From: Adiantum capillus-veneris
Taxonomy: Eukaryota; Streptophyta; Polypodiopsida; Polypodiales; Pteridaceae
Assembly: GCA_014529385.2 (NCBI GenBank)
Contig: CM043971.1
Coordinates: 61,641,209-61,705,208, forward strand
Reading direction: 5' to 3'
DNA length: 64,000 nt
Each line of letters opens with the position of its first letter. The first letter of the stretch is position 1. The notes beneath the pieces were generated by a model, which made no database searches, had not been told where the DNA came from, and saw only the letters and a program-made list of their open reading frames with translations. A program made the position numbers and the translations under genes. Below, piece by piece: positions 1-10,910 of this stretch.

Positions 1-80
1 TCTCTCCACCTTCGTTGACTTTCACGAGCTCCGGAGTTGTTGTATACCATTGATCTTTTAACTTTTTGTTGTTGTAAATG

Positions 81-2808
81 TCAGATGGCTTGTGCTGTTG
101 CTGAACTTGCCAAGACTTCTTTTGCCTGCATTCGATGAATGATTCTACGATAGAACCATTCAAATAGTTCTCTCAAACTATTAGCCTTGATTTGAGAGCC
201 ACCATGTCGTGTGTGCCTGAAATAAGCATTTCTCGCCATGTAATGAGACTTTTCCATCCCTTGGGTATTCCATATAGCCGGGTTCCCATACTTTTGTATA
301 AAATATGGTAAATGATTGAAGATGATGTGCTAGATATGAAAACAGATTAGTTAGAATGTTTTACACTCACATATTTGCACATAAGAGAGAATGAAATACA
401 CGATAATACCATGTAGTGACTAATCTGGGTGTCTGTCCATGCTGTCTTGAATGATTTTTTCAGAAGGTTGAGATTCTCCTTGAACTTGTTCATATCACCT
501 TGTGACCAGTCATCTTTGTCGCACATCAAAAATAGGATGTCTATTGATCGCCAAACCTCAGCCTTCGCGTTACGAGTAGTTGGTTCTTGGTCTTTGACTG
601 CAATATGTAGCTTTTTCCAGCTCTGATACTCTACCTTGCTAACATAAGATGTGTTATATATTTTTCCATGTTCTGTTAGCTTCGGATCTCTTGTACCTTG
701 GGGTTTAGATAAAAACCTCCGTGCCTTCACCCCACAGATGGATGGTTTGCATGGGACATCCTTCTCAGCAGTTGATCTCTTTTCATCCCGCTGGATTTTC
801 ACATTGCCACCATGAAGCCCCATATCCGACAGTACCATTTCTAAGCATTGCAGGGCTACTTGTCGTTCTGCCGAGTTCTTAATCTTCCAAGCAAACCCAA
901 TATATAAGTAGACCAATTTCTCCACAATTCTACAAAGGGCATGCATTGTACAAATGTGGACATTTACAAGTGGTATTTTCAAAACCGGTCGAAAAGCAGG
1001 ATCCTCAATGTGACGTGTTGGAGCTTTTCTCCACCACTTTGGGTCCATGACCTTTGCAGGCTCCATGCAGAACAAACACGGCGACTTTGCCATTGCACCC
1101 ATTCCACAATTATACATGCACTTTAATGTTTTGAGGTCACCTGCAAGATGCCACTGAACTTGAAAGTCTCCCCTTCCATCTAGACATAGTACCTCTCCCT
1201 GGTTAGTCTGTCATTCAATCACCTCCGGAATATTAGTTCGATGGAACACCCAATATAGAATCTCATGATCTTCTTTCTTTACCTGCAACACAAAATAAAT
1301 GAGACTTAAGTAGATGTGAACATTTGAGCTTACCTGAGAATCTCGCTTACCTCAAACGCACCAAGACACCATATGTTAGATTCTAATTGAACACTAAAAT
1401 ATAAAGGATCATCAGTGGGACACTTTGAGAGGGCTCTATTCATTAAAGTAATAGTAACACGCTCTAGCTTTTTCTCTTTAACAAGCTCACACTCATCCAG
1501 TTTTAGCACAAAATGTAATACCCCTCGTGACTCTTCAAATGTGATGTTGTAAAACTCCACCATTCTCTTCTGTAATATCCGCAGGTCCATAAAAATATTA
1601 TTGAACTCATCATATGCCATGTTTGCTCCATTGCCACTGTAAGTTGCTTTAATATGAAAGGGCTGTCCAAGATAGTCTCCCTGTGCCTCGTTAAGCTGAA
1701 GCCTCTCTTTCCAAACACTTGAGGCTGATGGTAGAAGTTTGGATTTTATACCCTTCTTAACAAAGATGGATGAGACAGACTTTTGGATAGCCGAATATCC
1801 TCTTTTTCTTACACCAAGTGAATCAAGTGTGCCTTGTATCTCTTTTGCAGGCACTGAGTTCTCTAAAATAAAGCGGTCCACTACATTTCGTTGTAGGACC
1901 TTAAACTTCTTGTCATGTACTATATCTGCTGGCAGGCTTCTACTTATAAGTGGCTTCAATCTCTTTCCTATATTGGCTTTGGGGTCAATGTTTTCCTTGT
2001 CAGAATAGATTGAATCTCTACATGAAGACAATGCATAAGTAAATAACAGAAAAGTTGCTTCACTAACACTATGTAGGCACATGAAAACAATGCATAACAA
2101 GAAAAAACAAAAAGATTACTTAACTAAGACAATGTAGCCAACCAAGAAGCATCACCTTAATGCTCGGATTATTTTCTTGAGACCTCCTGATGCAACCTGC
2201 AATGTTTCAAGATTGCGCAATTTCTTCTTTCAGATACGACTACCCAAGATGGTGTCCTTCATTTGACAACTTCGCACCTTTTCTTTCAGTTCTTGTACCT
2301 CTGTTTTATGTTGCAAAATGGTAACCTCATCTGTAGAATGTAAATGTGAAAGGCAAACAATCTCACATTGTTGAGCTTGGAGAATGCCCTTGTAAGTTTC
2401 AGCTTCTCTTGTAAGAGATTTACAATAACCCAGAAGGCCCTTTTCTCCATCACCAGCAAAGGTCAATAAGCTTGTAGGATTGACAAACGGTAGAGACGCA
2501 TTAGTCATTGGATTCTTAGGGTAGAGAGAGCCTCTCGTCCAGATATCTATGTGTTTAGCTCCCTGAGCTCTGAGCGTGTCTATGGAAGTGGGAGGTATAT
2601 GTGTGTTTGTTTTACTACGCTTAATCAATGGTTGGTACTCATTGTCCAAATCAATGTGAAGGTGATATTTGGATCGTTTCTGGGTAACATTTGTGCCATT
2701 TGAGGAGTGCGCCATTAGCCAAATGTGCAGGTTTAATGGAAAGTGAATAGCGGTTGCGCCTTCGTCCCTCCATGTTAGCCTCATTCCCTCCATATTGACG
2801 AGGTTCAT
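81..2808 (-). pseudogene. Spliced DDE-transposase-like Cys/His protein, broken by two TGA codons
   Basis: Four exons can be read on the minus strand: 2808-2156, 2017-1351, 1282-371 and 329-81, each bounded by GT...AG and summing to 827 codons with the frame kept at every junction. The N-terminal ~215 residues are hydrophilic and coiled-coil-like. The rest has RNase-H-fold transposase features: LKLDE (D about 392), AGDLKTLK (D about 489) followed by CLFC (C509, C512) and HICTMH (H549, C551, H554), and GMEKSH (E about 770) near the C-terminus. This D/D/E spacing with an inserted Cys/His cluster is my inference of a transposase or domesticated relative; the family is not recognised. In-frame TGA codons lie at 2230-2232 and 1211-1213; both could derive from CGA (Arg). 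Otherwise the frame is clean, so decay is recent. The ATG at 2808 is the first in the open frame. No terminal inverted repeats were seen. Confidence 0.7.
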
Positions 2809-2989
2809 TCAATGCAACTGAAAAGAGGATTATCCCTCAATCACTACGAACGAATGTTCAGAAGAGTAAGGAATCTACTTAAAGTACAATTTTTGAACTT
2901 TTACTATGAAAGACCCAGCTCTATTATTTGCCATTTTTTCTAGAGAGAGAGTGCAAAAAATACATTTTCTTAGAAGGCCCTCCAAATGA

Positions 2990-3631
2990 CCTCCGAAATT
3001 CCCTAATGACAGATTTCTGAGTCTTCATTCTAGGATGAATCGAATGTCAAATAGCCTAAATTCCTCCCAAGCTTCTAACAGGATTAATCTATTGGGTCGG
3101 GACGGGAGAGGGGAACCTAAAGAGAACAATAGAACAACAGGCTTAGATAACTATGGAATTGCTCGACTTCAATGACAGTCTGACAGATCAAGCGGGAGCA
3201 AGATGATGACCTTTTGAATCATGAAGAGACAGTGAAAAGCACAAAAAACATTGCCTTGGCTGTAAATGAAACGCTGGATTTGCACACAAAGCTTTTGGAT
3301 AATTTAGATGACGACACAGACAGAACAAATACACAATTGAACACTATGCAGAGGAGGCTAGGCATACTGGGGCAGAAGACAAGCAGTGGGTGTTCAGTGA
3401 TGTCCCTCATCTTGATGGTTCTTCTGATTGTGATACTAGCCCTTGTCATAATTGTGTTGATCCGATATTTGTGAGGTATGCTAGCCCTCGTCATAATTGT
3501 GTTGATCAGGTACTGTGTGAGGTGTCTTTGTGTGAGCAAAGGATTGATGGTGAGGTTTCAATATGTGGCCCTTTGGAATTCACAAGCTATTGCTGACTTC
3601 TAAAGTGACTACTGGCAAAAAAAAAAAAAAA
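2990..3631 (+). pseudogene. 5'-truncated processed pseudogene of a SYP5-type Qc-SNARE
   Basis: SYP51/52 proteins are plant Qc-SNAREs of the late endosome and vacuole. The reading frame from about 3012 to 3172 gives linker motifs such as GLDNYGIARLQ, and 3214-3474 gives the SNARE core (STKNIALAVNETLDLHTKLL) and a C-terminal membrane anchor of Leu/Ile/Val ending at TGA 3472. Linker, SNARE motif and anchor run on without introns, and a 15-nt A tract lies at 3617-3631, which together indicate a reverse-transcribed copy. It is broken by a TGA at 3173-3175 where the family has Arg (CGA), by an 8-bp duplication (3173-3180 repeated at 3181-3188) that shifts the frame, and probably by another shift near 3015. 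The N-terminal half is missing. A short ORF from ATG 3214 survives but would make only the C-terminal SNARE part. Confidence 0.85.
3436..3508 (+). repeat. 45-bp imperfect tandem duplication at the syntaxin 3' end
   Basis: The stretch starting CTAGCCCTTGTCATAATTGT at 3436 recurs at 3481 with one early mismatch, a period of 45 bp. It covers the last membrane-anchor codons of the SYP5 pseudogene, so the second copy lies just beyond the stop codon. Confidence 0.8.
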
Positions 3632-3925
3632 TGGTTTGACAAATAAGTAATGCATGTAATCATCATGTCTCATGATTCTATCAAAGCCGCCTCAACATTG
3701 ACCATGGTCGGTGATTCAAAAGGAAGCTGTAACATAGCGTGTGTGTATGCTATGGGTAATTTCTGGTCTGGAGGACCACCTTTTATCAAGGCTGAACTAC
3801 TTTTTGCCTTCTGTGTAAGCAAAGATTGGTATCTGGTTTGTTAATACTGAATACCCAGCAAGACATGAGACGTCTTATTTTGTGATGTTTGTCTTGAATT
3901 AGAGTAACGGATTAGTTTTTTCTTT

Positions 3926-3928
<3 letters not shown>

Positions 3929-3979
<51 letters not shown>
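3929..3979. repeat. (GA)n microsatellite
   Basis: About 25 uninterrupted GA units. A short GAGGGA-type purine tract follows at 4026-4045. Confidence 0.98.
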
Positions 3980-3981
<2 letters not shown>

Positions 3982-4045
3982 ATTTCATGCACCATGTGGG
4001 GTGCCTGGCATTTTCTAAAAATAAGAGGGAGAGGGAGAGGGAGAG

Positions 4046-4110
4046 TCAACGGGAATTTTTGAAATCGAAAAGGACATGATATTAAGATGAGACACATTTT
4101 TCCCAAACAC
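4046..4110 (+). mobile_element. 3' end fragment of a MITE related to the 59.9-kb copy
   Basis: The segment with GATATTAAGATGAGACACAT then TTTTTCCCAAACAC closely follows the right end of the element at 59853-60068 (GATATTAAGTCGAGAAACAT then TTTTTCCCAATCA). The left half and left terminus are not found, so this looks like a truncated copy. Confidence 0.5.
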
Positions 4111-4767
4111 CTAGGACGATGCCTTTCTAGAAAATTCTAGACATATAACTCTATAAATTTTTGTTGTTGTTTTTGTAAATTGATTAAAAAATTCCTATAT
4201 TGGTCAATTGAGGAAAAACATGATTTTATTGTAACAAAAGAAGCCTTTCATAATTAGTTATGGTGTTTGTCAGTGATGTGTCGTGTAAGGAGGGTGTCTT
4301 TGTATGAAGATCACAGCCTTGTAGAGTATAGATAGGACAAGACGACATGGAAAAGATGATTGGTGTATAAATGAACTCATGAGGTGCAATAAATTGCTAT
4401 CAAATTGATGCGTCTAAGATGAGGAAGGATGCACATGCTCTCAAGTATAAAAGATGACAATCAAGAATCAAAGTACTAGACATAGGAGCACTACAAATGA
4501 CCTTACAAAAAGAAACTTACGATGACTTGAACATTAAGTACAGGGCTAGAGCTCTTATTATTCTATCAATCTTACTTTATGCTCAAACATGTGAAGCCCG
4601 AGCGAGCCTAAGAGAGAAGATAATATTTTCAAATATTGTGTTTATTTTCTTAAAAGTAAACTTTGATGTTTTGGAATTTAGGAGGTAGTCTATTCATCGA
4701 TAACCCTTTTTGTTGTGGTGCATGAATATATAACAAATGATAAATAATCTATTGATGATAAAATTTA
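4111..4767. other. AT-rich DNA, no gene seen
   Basis: Only short random open frames on either strand. No recognisable protein motif, long repeat or RNA gene. Confidence 0.6.
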
Positions 4768-5043
4768 CTATATCGTGTCCAAACACTTGCTCGAAAAAAA
4801 TCGCTTGGTGTATGGTAACACTCTCTTGGGTGGTGTCTTAGAGATACTCCATCTAATACATACCCTATTAGAGGACCTATCTAGACCTCTCTTATTAGGA
4901 ACAAACAAGGGGACGCCCAGTTGACTGGCGAGCATCCTGATATTATCCCACAGCCAGCTTGGCAACCCCACAAACTTGACCCAGATAGGATGAAACCCTT
5001 GAAGGGATTTTGCTGAGTGGAGCACTGGCTCCCATGGCACCAC
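4768..5043 (-). pseudogene. DUF4283-like fragment of a LINE or zinc-knuckle ORF
   Basis: The minus frame reads FHPIWVKFVGLPSWLWDNIR, followed by a segment ending ASQLGVPLFV. The pattern P(V/I)WV-x-(L/F)-x-GLP-x-x-(L/F)W, followed by an I/L-A-x-x-L/I-G stretch, is typical of the DUF4283 domain in Gag-like ORF1 proteins of plant LINEs and related zinc-knuckle proteins. The frame stays open upstream to about 5070 and loses similarity after about residue 55. Only a scrap remains, with no zinc knuckle and no neighbouring reverse transcriptase, so it is treated as a relic. Confidence 0.5.
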
Positions 5044-5294
5044 ACAAACAGTGGTCTTGTTAAAAAAAAAGTGGGCCTTTATTTAGGATCTTTGAAACAT
5101 TGGAGACCTCTTTGAACCTAACCGAACAAAAAACCTTGGCTAGGTACGAGGTATCCTCAATTGCTCCTCCATGCCCAAGAATTTGTGATGCCTACAGTCA
5201 CTGAGTCATCTCGTACATATTAGAGACTCTTCCACTGAATTTATATACAGGTGTAAGCTTAGCTTGCATGGCCAGGTGCTTTTTATGGGAGTCC

Positions 5295-5489
5295 TCCAAA
5301 TCCTAACACTACATAGTACTCATATATTTTCAAATGATTGACTTTAATTATTTTTTACTTTAACACTAGGCTTCTAAAAAGATACCACTTCCTTCAAATC
5401 CTAACACTACATAGTACTCTTATATTTTTAAATGATTTGACTTTAATATTTTTTTACTTTAACACTGATTTTCTAGAAAGAAAACCACT
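5295..5489. repeat. 98-bp imperfect tandem duplication
   Basis: CAAATCCTAACACTACATAG occurs at 5297 and again at 5395, and the AT-rich sequence after each copy (TACTCTTATATTT..., GACTTTAAT..., TTTAACACT...) also matches, giving two units of about 98 bp. Confidence 0.85.
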
Positions 5490-6110
5490 TTTATGACTTT
5501 TATATACTTTGGTAATAAGGTGAGGGTTTATGTTAGCGTCTTTAAAAATTTGAAATAAAAGGGAAATCAAGTCATGTTCCTATGTAAGGCTTTGAAACGA
5601 CAGGATACATTGACAAACAAAAGCCTCAAGAAGTTTCAAATTTCAATTGTTCAAAGGAAAAGAAAGGTCCAATCAAATTAGGAAATAAGAAAAAATTTGA
5701 ATGTCCGAGTAACGTTACTCGTACAAATTGATAAAATCATAGAAAATGTTATTGATGCTGAAGTTGCCTTTCTCAAAGAGACTAATTTATCAAAACACAC
5801 AAATTTTGACTAAAGTTAATAAAAGCCAGGTCAATGCATTTCTAAGCACTCTCAAGTGTCTTTGCAAGTGAAAAGGTCACGGACTCACGGTGGCGTTCTA
5901 AAACAATAAGAACGTGATAAAATCATTAGGTAGATCTTAACTAGAATTATATAAGATAAATTGAGAATATCTCTTTTATTAAGTGACCAAGTTTCTTCCT
6001 CGCAAAGAAACAAACTCAAAATACTAACAAAATTTTTAAAAATTGTAGCATTTTTGAACTAAGTTCTCATATATTTTATCGATTTTCCTTCTCTTTACCA
6101 TGGTTTGATC

Positions 6111-6141
<31 letters not shown>

Positions 6142-7061
6142 TTTTTCTTTTTCTTTTTCTTTTGGGGGGGGGGGTTTGGGATTGGGGGATTTACTAGAAT
6201 TATGCAAGGTGAAGTTTCACTTTAGCATTCTAGAAGAATAGAATGCAAGAGAAGTCAAGCCATGCCGGGATGTGAAATGAAAGGTGAATAAAAAGATCCA
6301 TCCAATATTCTAAAACTGAATTGAATTAAATTTTTAAGGTAAGTCTCAATCATCAATCATCACTGAAAACAGTGAAAGTATGCTTAACTCAACTCTCCTC
6401 TAAGGCCGTTTTTAAAAAGTCAAAAATACCTACATAAGTATGTGATAGACCAATCAAAATTATGTATTTATGGGATAAAGACTCACAACCTTTGCTAGTC
6501 TCTCAAAACATATTGATAAAATATACTTTTTTAAAAAACTTTTTGGGTCAAAACATATTCTCAAAGCCCTGGTTGGATCTCAAACTCATGTTAAAGAAAT
6601 CTTGTGAAGTATTGGTCTCTCTCTCCCCAGACTTTGACGTGCGACATTCACACACCCTCCCTTTGCCATCCACGTGCCATAAAACCCACTTTTCTTCTCT
6701 ACGCATTGACAGATCTACCCAGATTCTCATTAATGAGACCTACTTCAAAAAATTAGACAGACATACTGGTCTGTCTAATTATTCATTTTCAAATTATGAA
6801 AATCTTATATGAGCCATCATAGTGGCTATGTATAAGATACTATAAAATAATTCTTATAAACTGAAAATCATATGTTATTAATATCGTGTGGGAAATTGAT
6901 GCTATTTTTTGAAAACAAAGTGATAGTTGAGAGAGCCGGGGCCAATTTTTTTGCATGATTTCCCTATCTATGTCAATCTCAATGTGCTCTACCTACATCA
7001 TTTATTATTATTCTCTTGTAATTTTTTACTTCAATCTCCCAAAAAGCTTAGCCTCGTATTC
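5490..7061. other. AT-rich intergenic DNA with a GT/T/G simple-sequence block
   Basis: No coding motif is recognised. A (GT)14 tract at 6111-6138 runs into a T-rich block with interspersed C and then an 11-nt G run at about 6164-6174. The rest is unstructured AT-rich sequence. Confidence 0.6.
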
Positions 7062-7069
7062 CTTAGCAG

Positions 7070-7287
7070 CAGTGTTCGGGAAAAATCATTTTCATAAACA
7101 TACAAAAATCCCTCCGAGACAAATCTGAACCGAAAATTTTACAATACTAGCCAGTATTATTGCAAAATTACACTATTTTCCATGTAGTTTAAGCGGAATT
7201 TTCTCCTTCTTGCCCTCCCCTCAATCAGCTACTTTGATTTTGCAACCGGCTCAAGGCTAAGTTGAGGCACACTTTTCCCGAACACTG
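7070..7287. mobile_element. hAT-type MITE, copy 1 (218 bp)
   Basis: The element has perfect 15-bp terminal inverted repeats, CAGTGTTCGGGAAAA at the left and its reverse complement at the right, and no coding capacity. Flanks CTTAGCAG (7062-7069) and CTTAGGGG (7288-7295) match at six of eight positions, as expected for a decayed 8-bp target duplication. The CAGTG start, short TIRs and 8-bp duplication are hallmarks of the hAT superfamily. Confidence 0.88.
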
Positions 7288-7295
7288 CTTAGGGG

Positions 7296-8036
7296 AGTGA
7301 ATCTGTATGTCCTTATTGGTGTTTCATGCTGGTGATTTGTTATGGTATAACTATGCTAATGATGTTCATAGGGTGAAAGATAGGGATGTCAATATCAAAG
7401 CAGACCTCACCTCATATTGCATACTATCCTAGAAGAAAATGTTTATGTACCTCTATATAAATCCTATAAATAATAAACTCATGAGTATTGTAATTGTGAT
7501 TGTGGCAGTCACATGTAAAGCAATGTTATTTTCTTGATAAAACAAGTTATAATGTACCAAGATTTTTTCAATAATTTTTAGATCCACATGAGTCTGTATA
7601 TATTTCAACTTTGGGGACATGACTACGATTGTTAAAATTGGAGACTTTATTTAAAACATTTCATTTAGAAATCAGACATGGTATATAGGTTTTATCTTGA
7701 CTTTATAGTATATACCTTAAATTAAAGGTGAGTTTAGAACCCCTACTTTTAAACACCTCAGAAAAGAGCTCCAAACAAATAGAGCAATCTATAGCCAAAC
7801 ATAGAGGGAAGAATAAATAAAAAATGTGAAAATTAGAGGTGGACATGCAACCAAAAATAGAAATGACGGAGACAAAGAGTCAAACATGCACCAGAATTAC
7901 AAAACCTAAGAGTCTATTTTTATGTAGAATGGGATTTTAGTACACAATGTCACTATGACCCTTTGTCCATGATGCATGCATGATTGAGGCCACAAATTCA
8001 CATGTGTGATATTTTTTATATGGTACTACAAAGCAC
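7296..8036. other. AT-rich spacer between the two MITEs
   Basis: No recognised protein, RNA gene or repeat unit in either strand. Confidence 0.6.
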
Positions 8037-8044
8037 ATTACATC

Positions 8045-8262
8045 CAGTGTTCGGGAAAAATCATTTTCACAAACATACAAAAATCCCTCCAAGATAAATC
8101 TGAACCAAAAATTTTACAATACTAGCCAGTATTTTTGCAAAATTACACTATTTTCCATGTATTTTAAGCGGAATTTTCTCCTTCTTGCCCTCCCCTCAAT
8201 CGGCTACTTTGATTTTGCAACCGACTCAAGGCTAAGCTGAGGCACACTTTTCCCGAACACTG
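8045..8262. mobile_element. hAT-type MITE, copy 2 (218 bp), perfect target duplication
   Basis: It has the same length and the same 15-bp terminal inverted repeats as the copy at 7070. The 8-bp flank ATTACATC is identical on both sides (8037-8044 and 8263-8270). The two copies differ at roughly ten positions, mostly C/T or G/A changes. No transposase is encoded, so mobility would have needed an autonomous hAT element elsewhere. Confidence 0.93.
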
Positions 8263-8289
8263 ATTACATCTCATCATGACTTGTTCACT

Positions 8290-10100
8290 TCTCTTGATGT
8301 TGTCCCAATTTGAAATATTTTGTGTCTAGGATCAAGAAGAATTTGTTGTCTATCTTTGCATTAGCAAGACTTGGTCTTGTCCTAAAGATATGGCATATGT
8401 GTTTTTTTCATAGTCTTACTTAGGTGATACTATTGTGGCATCACATACCTTATCTTGTGGGCTATGCAACCTCATTTCTTATGATGTGTGGAGTGCTTTT
8501 GAAAATGCAATTACATATTCCAAAGATGTTTCAGATGTTAAACTATGGCATGCATATTTTGGGCAGCTGAATTTTGCAAGTTTGCTGCCTTGACAAAAAT
8601 CTAACATGGTTGTCCCATTGCCCCCTTTGGAGGAACCATCTAGGCATGTTTGTGAAGGCTATGTTTTGGGAAAATGCGACATTCTATGTTTCCAAAGGAT
8701 GGTTCATTGTGGGTTACTCGTAAGTTGTAGCTTATTCACAGTGATATTTGCAGAAACTGATCAAGGGCCCGATGCACACTTCTTTTGGTAAAAATTTGTA
8801 TTTTATGAATTATATTGATAATTACTCATGGCATACATAGGTATCTCTGTTTAAAAGCTAATTCCAAAGTTTTTTTGTGTTTCAAATAGTTTTTAATGTT
8901 GACTAAAAATGTTCTTAGTTGCATTGTGGTGGGTACCCTCATTTGTAATTTAGAGGGGGAGTATATGTAAAATAATTTGATGCATTTCTTGCTAGTTGTG
9001 GGATAAAGCACCAATGTATGGTGCCTTACACACCTCCAAAAACTATCATTTTTAAGAGCTAAAATGGGTCACTTATGGAGATGGCAGGATGTATGGTCAA
9101 AAGACAAGCTTTCCCACATGCTTTTTTGGCTAGAGGCTATCATGTGTGTTGTCTATATACTTAAACAAGTGTCCCACCAAAGCTTTTCAATTTATGAATC
9201 CAGATGAGGTATGACATGATAAAAAGCTATCTATTGGTCACTTACATTTTTTTTGCTTCTTAGCTTGTGCTCTAGCATTGCAAAAAAAAAAACTCGGAAA
9301 ATTGGATGATATTTGTTGGTTACAATTTTGAGAAAAAGGGCTACAAGTTATAACATCTATAGTCAAATTGTATCTTGACTCGCTTAAGATGTTTTTTTTT
9401 GTGGAAGATAAAGTCCATCCCTTTCTTTCATGTGCTAAAGAGACAGGTGCAACATCATTGGACATTTTTGATACCTTGTTGGCTATTTTCAATGGTGGGA
9501 ATAAAATTGTAACTACAAATGAGAATAAAATTGTAACTACAAATGAGACAAATATTCAGCATATGTACATTTAAGTGATATCACAAATTCGCCTATTTTT
9601 TATGAAGATGTAAATGATGAACTTGAGTTAGGACTAAAAATGAGGAAATTACAGATATGCCAAAATGTTTGGTGCATTCCTTGCATGACAGTAAGTTGGA
9701 TTGTTATGCTTTTTGTGCATTAGATTGTTATTCTTTATTTGTGTCAAGTGTATAAGACAAGGATGAACCTCTTATGTTTGATGAAGTAGAATATTTAGAT
9801 AACTTGATGGCTACTATGCAAGATGAATAACTAATGCACTTGTGAAGAACAATACTTGGTCTTTATGTGACTTCCTTTGGTTGACAAGAAGGCCATTGGT
9901 ACAAAGTGATTTTATAAGGTAAAATTTAAGCCAAACGGTAGTATTGATTGCTACAAGGAAAGGCTTGTTAACAAGGACATTGATTATGACCAAAATGTTG
10001 CTCCCACTTTTTGTATGACTCCTGTTTGTTTCATTTATGCATAAGCAACTTATTTTGGATGGGACCTACATTAGTTGGATATTGAAATCACCTTCTTGAA
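8290..10100 (+). pseudogene. Decayed Ty1-copia pol (GAG-pre-integrase, integrase, reverse transcriptase)
   Basis: Pieces in several frames follow copia order. About 8540 gives KLWHAYFGQLNFASL and then HVCEGYVLGK, the GAG-pre-integrase zinc-binding region. 8760-8850 gives GPMHTSFGKNLYFMNYID, the integrase core start. 8990-9210 keeps traces of the later integrase core. 9840-10070 gives NNTWSLCDFL-like and KFKPNGSIDCYKERLVN-like segments, the start of copia reverse transcriptase. Stops and frameshifts occur throughout, and no RT catalytic YVDD segment or RNase H remains because the coding similarity ends at about 10090. A 24-bp tandem duplication at 9499-9546 lies between integrase and RT. LTRs were not located. 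Confidence 0.75.
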
Positions 10101-10160
10101 TTTTCATAAAATCTAATATCTAGCTAACCTAAATGATTTTCTCATATTAAAATGATCATT
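10100..10160 (+). repeat. Fragment resembling the outer LTR end of the 35.6-44.5 kb chromovirus
   Basis: CTAAATGATTTTCTCATATT and the following AAAATGATCATTTAACGTGG match, in opposite orientation, the sequence near 37095-37135 and 44413-44453 inside the young element's LTRs with few differences. It suggests a remnant LTR of a related family at this spot, directly where the copia RT similarity stops. Confidence 0.5.
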
Positions 10161-10204
10161 TAACGTGGGAGAATAAACGGGAACAAGAGCTAGAATAGAG
10201 ACAT

Positions 10205-10507
10205 GTGCTTCTATACCTATCTCGGCACAGAACCAAAAGGAGAGATGGTTACATCTCCATAGGGGTCCAAAAGGAGATGGTCTACCAAAGAGAAACATGT
10301 AATAAGTACTTCTAGACCTATCTCAATAGGGGACCAAAAGGAGAAATGGTTGCATCTCAATAGGGGTCCAAAAGGAGACAGTCTACCAAAAAGCAATGTG
10401 CAATAAGTGCTTCTGATTTATCTCAATAGGGGACCAAGAGGAGAGATGGTTACATCTCAATAGGGGTCCAAAAGGAGGTAGTCTATCAAAGAGAAACGCG
10501 CATCTAA
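10205..10507. repeat. Three tandem copies of a 101-bp unit
   Basis: GTGCTTCTATACCTATCTC (10205), GTACTTCTAGACCTATCTC (10306) and GTGCTTCTGATTTATCTC (10407) start three successive units, each holding ATAGGGGACCAAAAGGAG-like and ATAGGGGTCCAAAAGGAG sequences. Within each unit the two GGxCCAAAAGGAG boxes are themselves a half-unit repeat. It lies between copia and gypsy remnants and could belong to an LTR or to a 5' untranslated region. Confidence 0.9.
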
Positions 10508-10619
10508 TGGAGCTTAAAAGACCTTAGGGTTAACTTCATTGTAAAGACCTCCAAAGGTTAGTGTTAAAAGTCCTTAGTCAGTTGTTGCAACCAATATATA
10601 CCTGTTCTGTGTAAATTTG

Positions 10620-10910
10620 CAGGTGGTTTGATTGGACGAACAAAATACAATCCCTACTTTTGAAATGGTTCCAAATGCAAAATAGGTTGCAATGGCATTC
10701 TATCCTCATTCACTGGCCTACCATCTCTTTGGCACAACAAACAGTTATTACTAAACTCCTGAGAATCTTAATTACTGTTGGCCACCAAAGTCGTGCTTGG
10801 AATACTTTTCTTGCAGTTACCTCACCGAAAAAATGTCCTCCTGTATTACCTACATGAGCTTCTGCCAGTACTACTTTCTGCTCAAACTGAGGGAAACATC
10901 TCCTTATCAC
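10620..10910 (-). pseudogene. Integrase start of the decayed Ty3-gypsy element
   Basis: The minus frame gives an AEAHVGNTGGHFFGEVTARK-type His/His zinc-binding motif, ARLWWPTVIK, and then a Cys-Cys pair, followed by a frame giving MPLQPILHLEPFQK, the linker to the catalytic core. The sequence stops near 10618, so the DDE core is missing. A stop at the end of LEPFQK and frameshifts show it is dead. It continues the RNase H frame at 11142 as in a normal Pol order. Confidence 0.7.

Noticed and set aside
3214-3474. Functional small SNARE gene
   Set aside because: Upstream frame carries a stop and an 8-bp frameshifting duplication, and a poly(A) tail marks a processed copy.
10205-10507. CRISPR-like array
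   Set aside because: The 101-bp units are contiguous repeats without unique spacers, in plant nuclear DNA.
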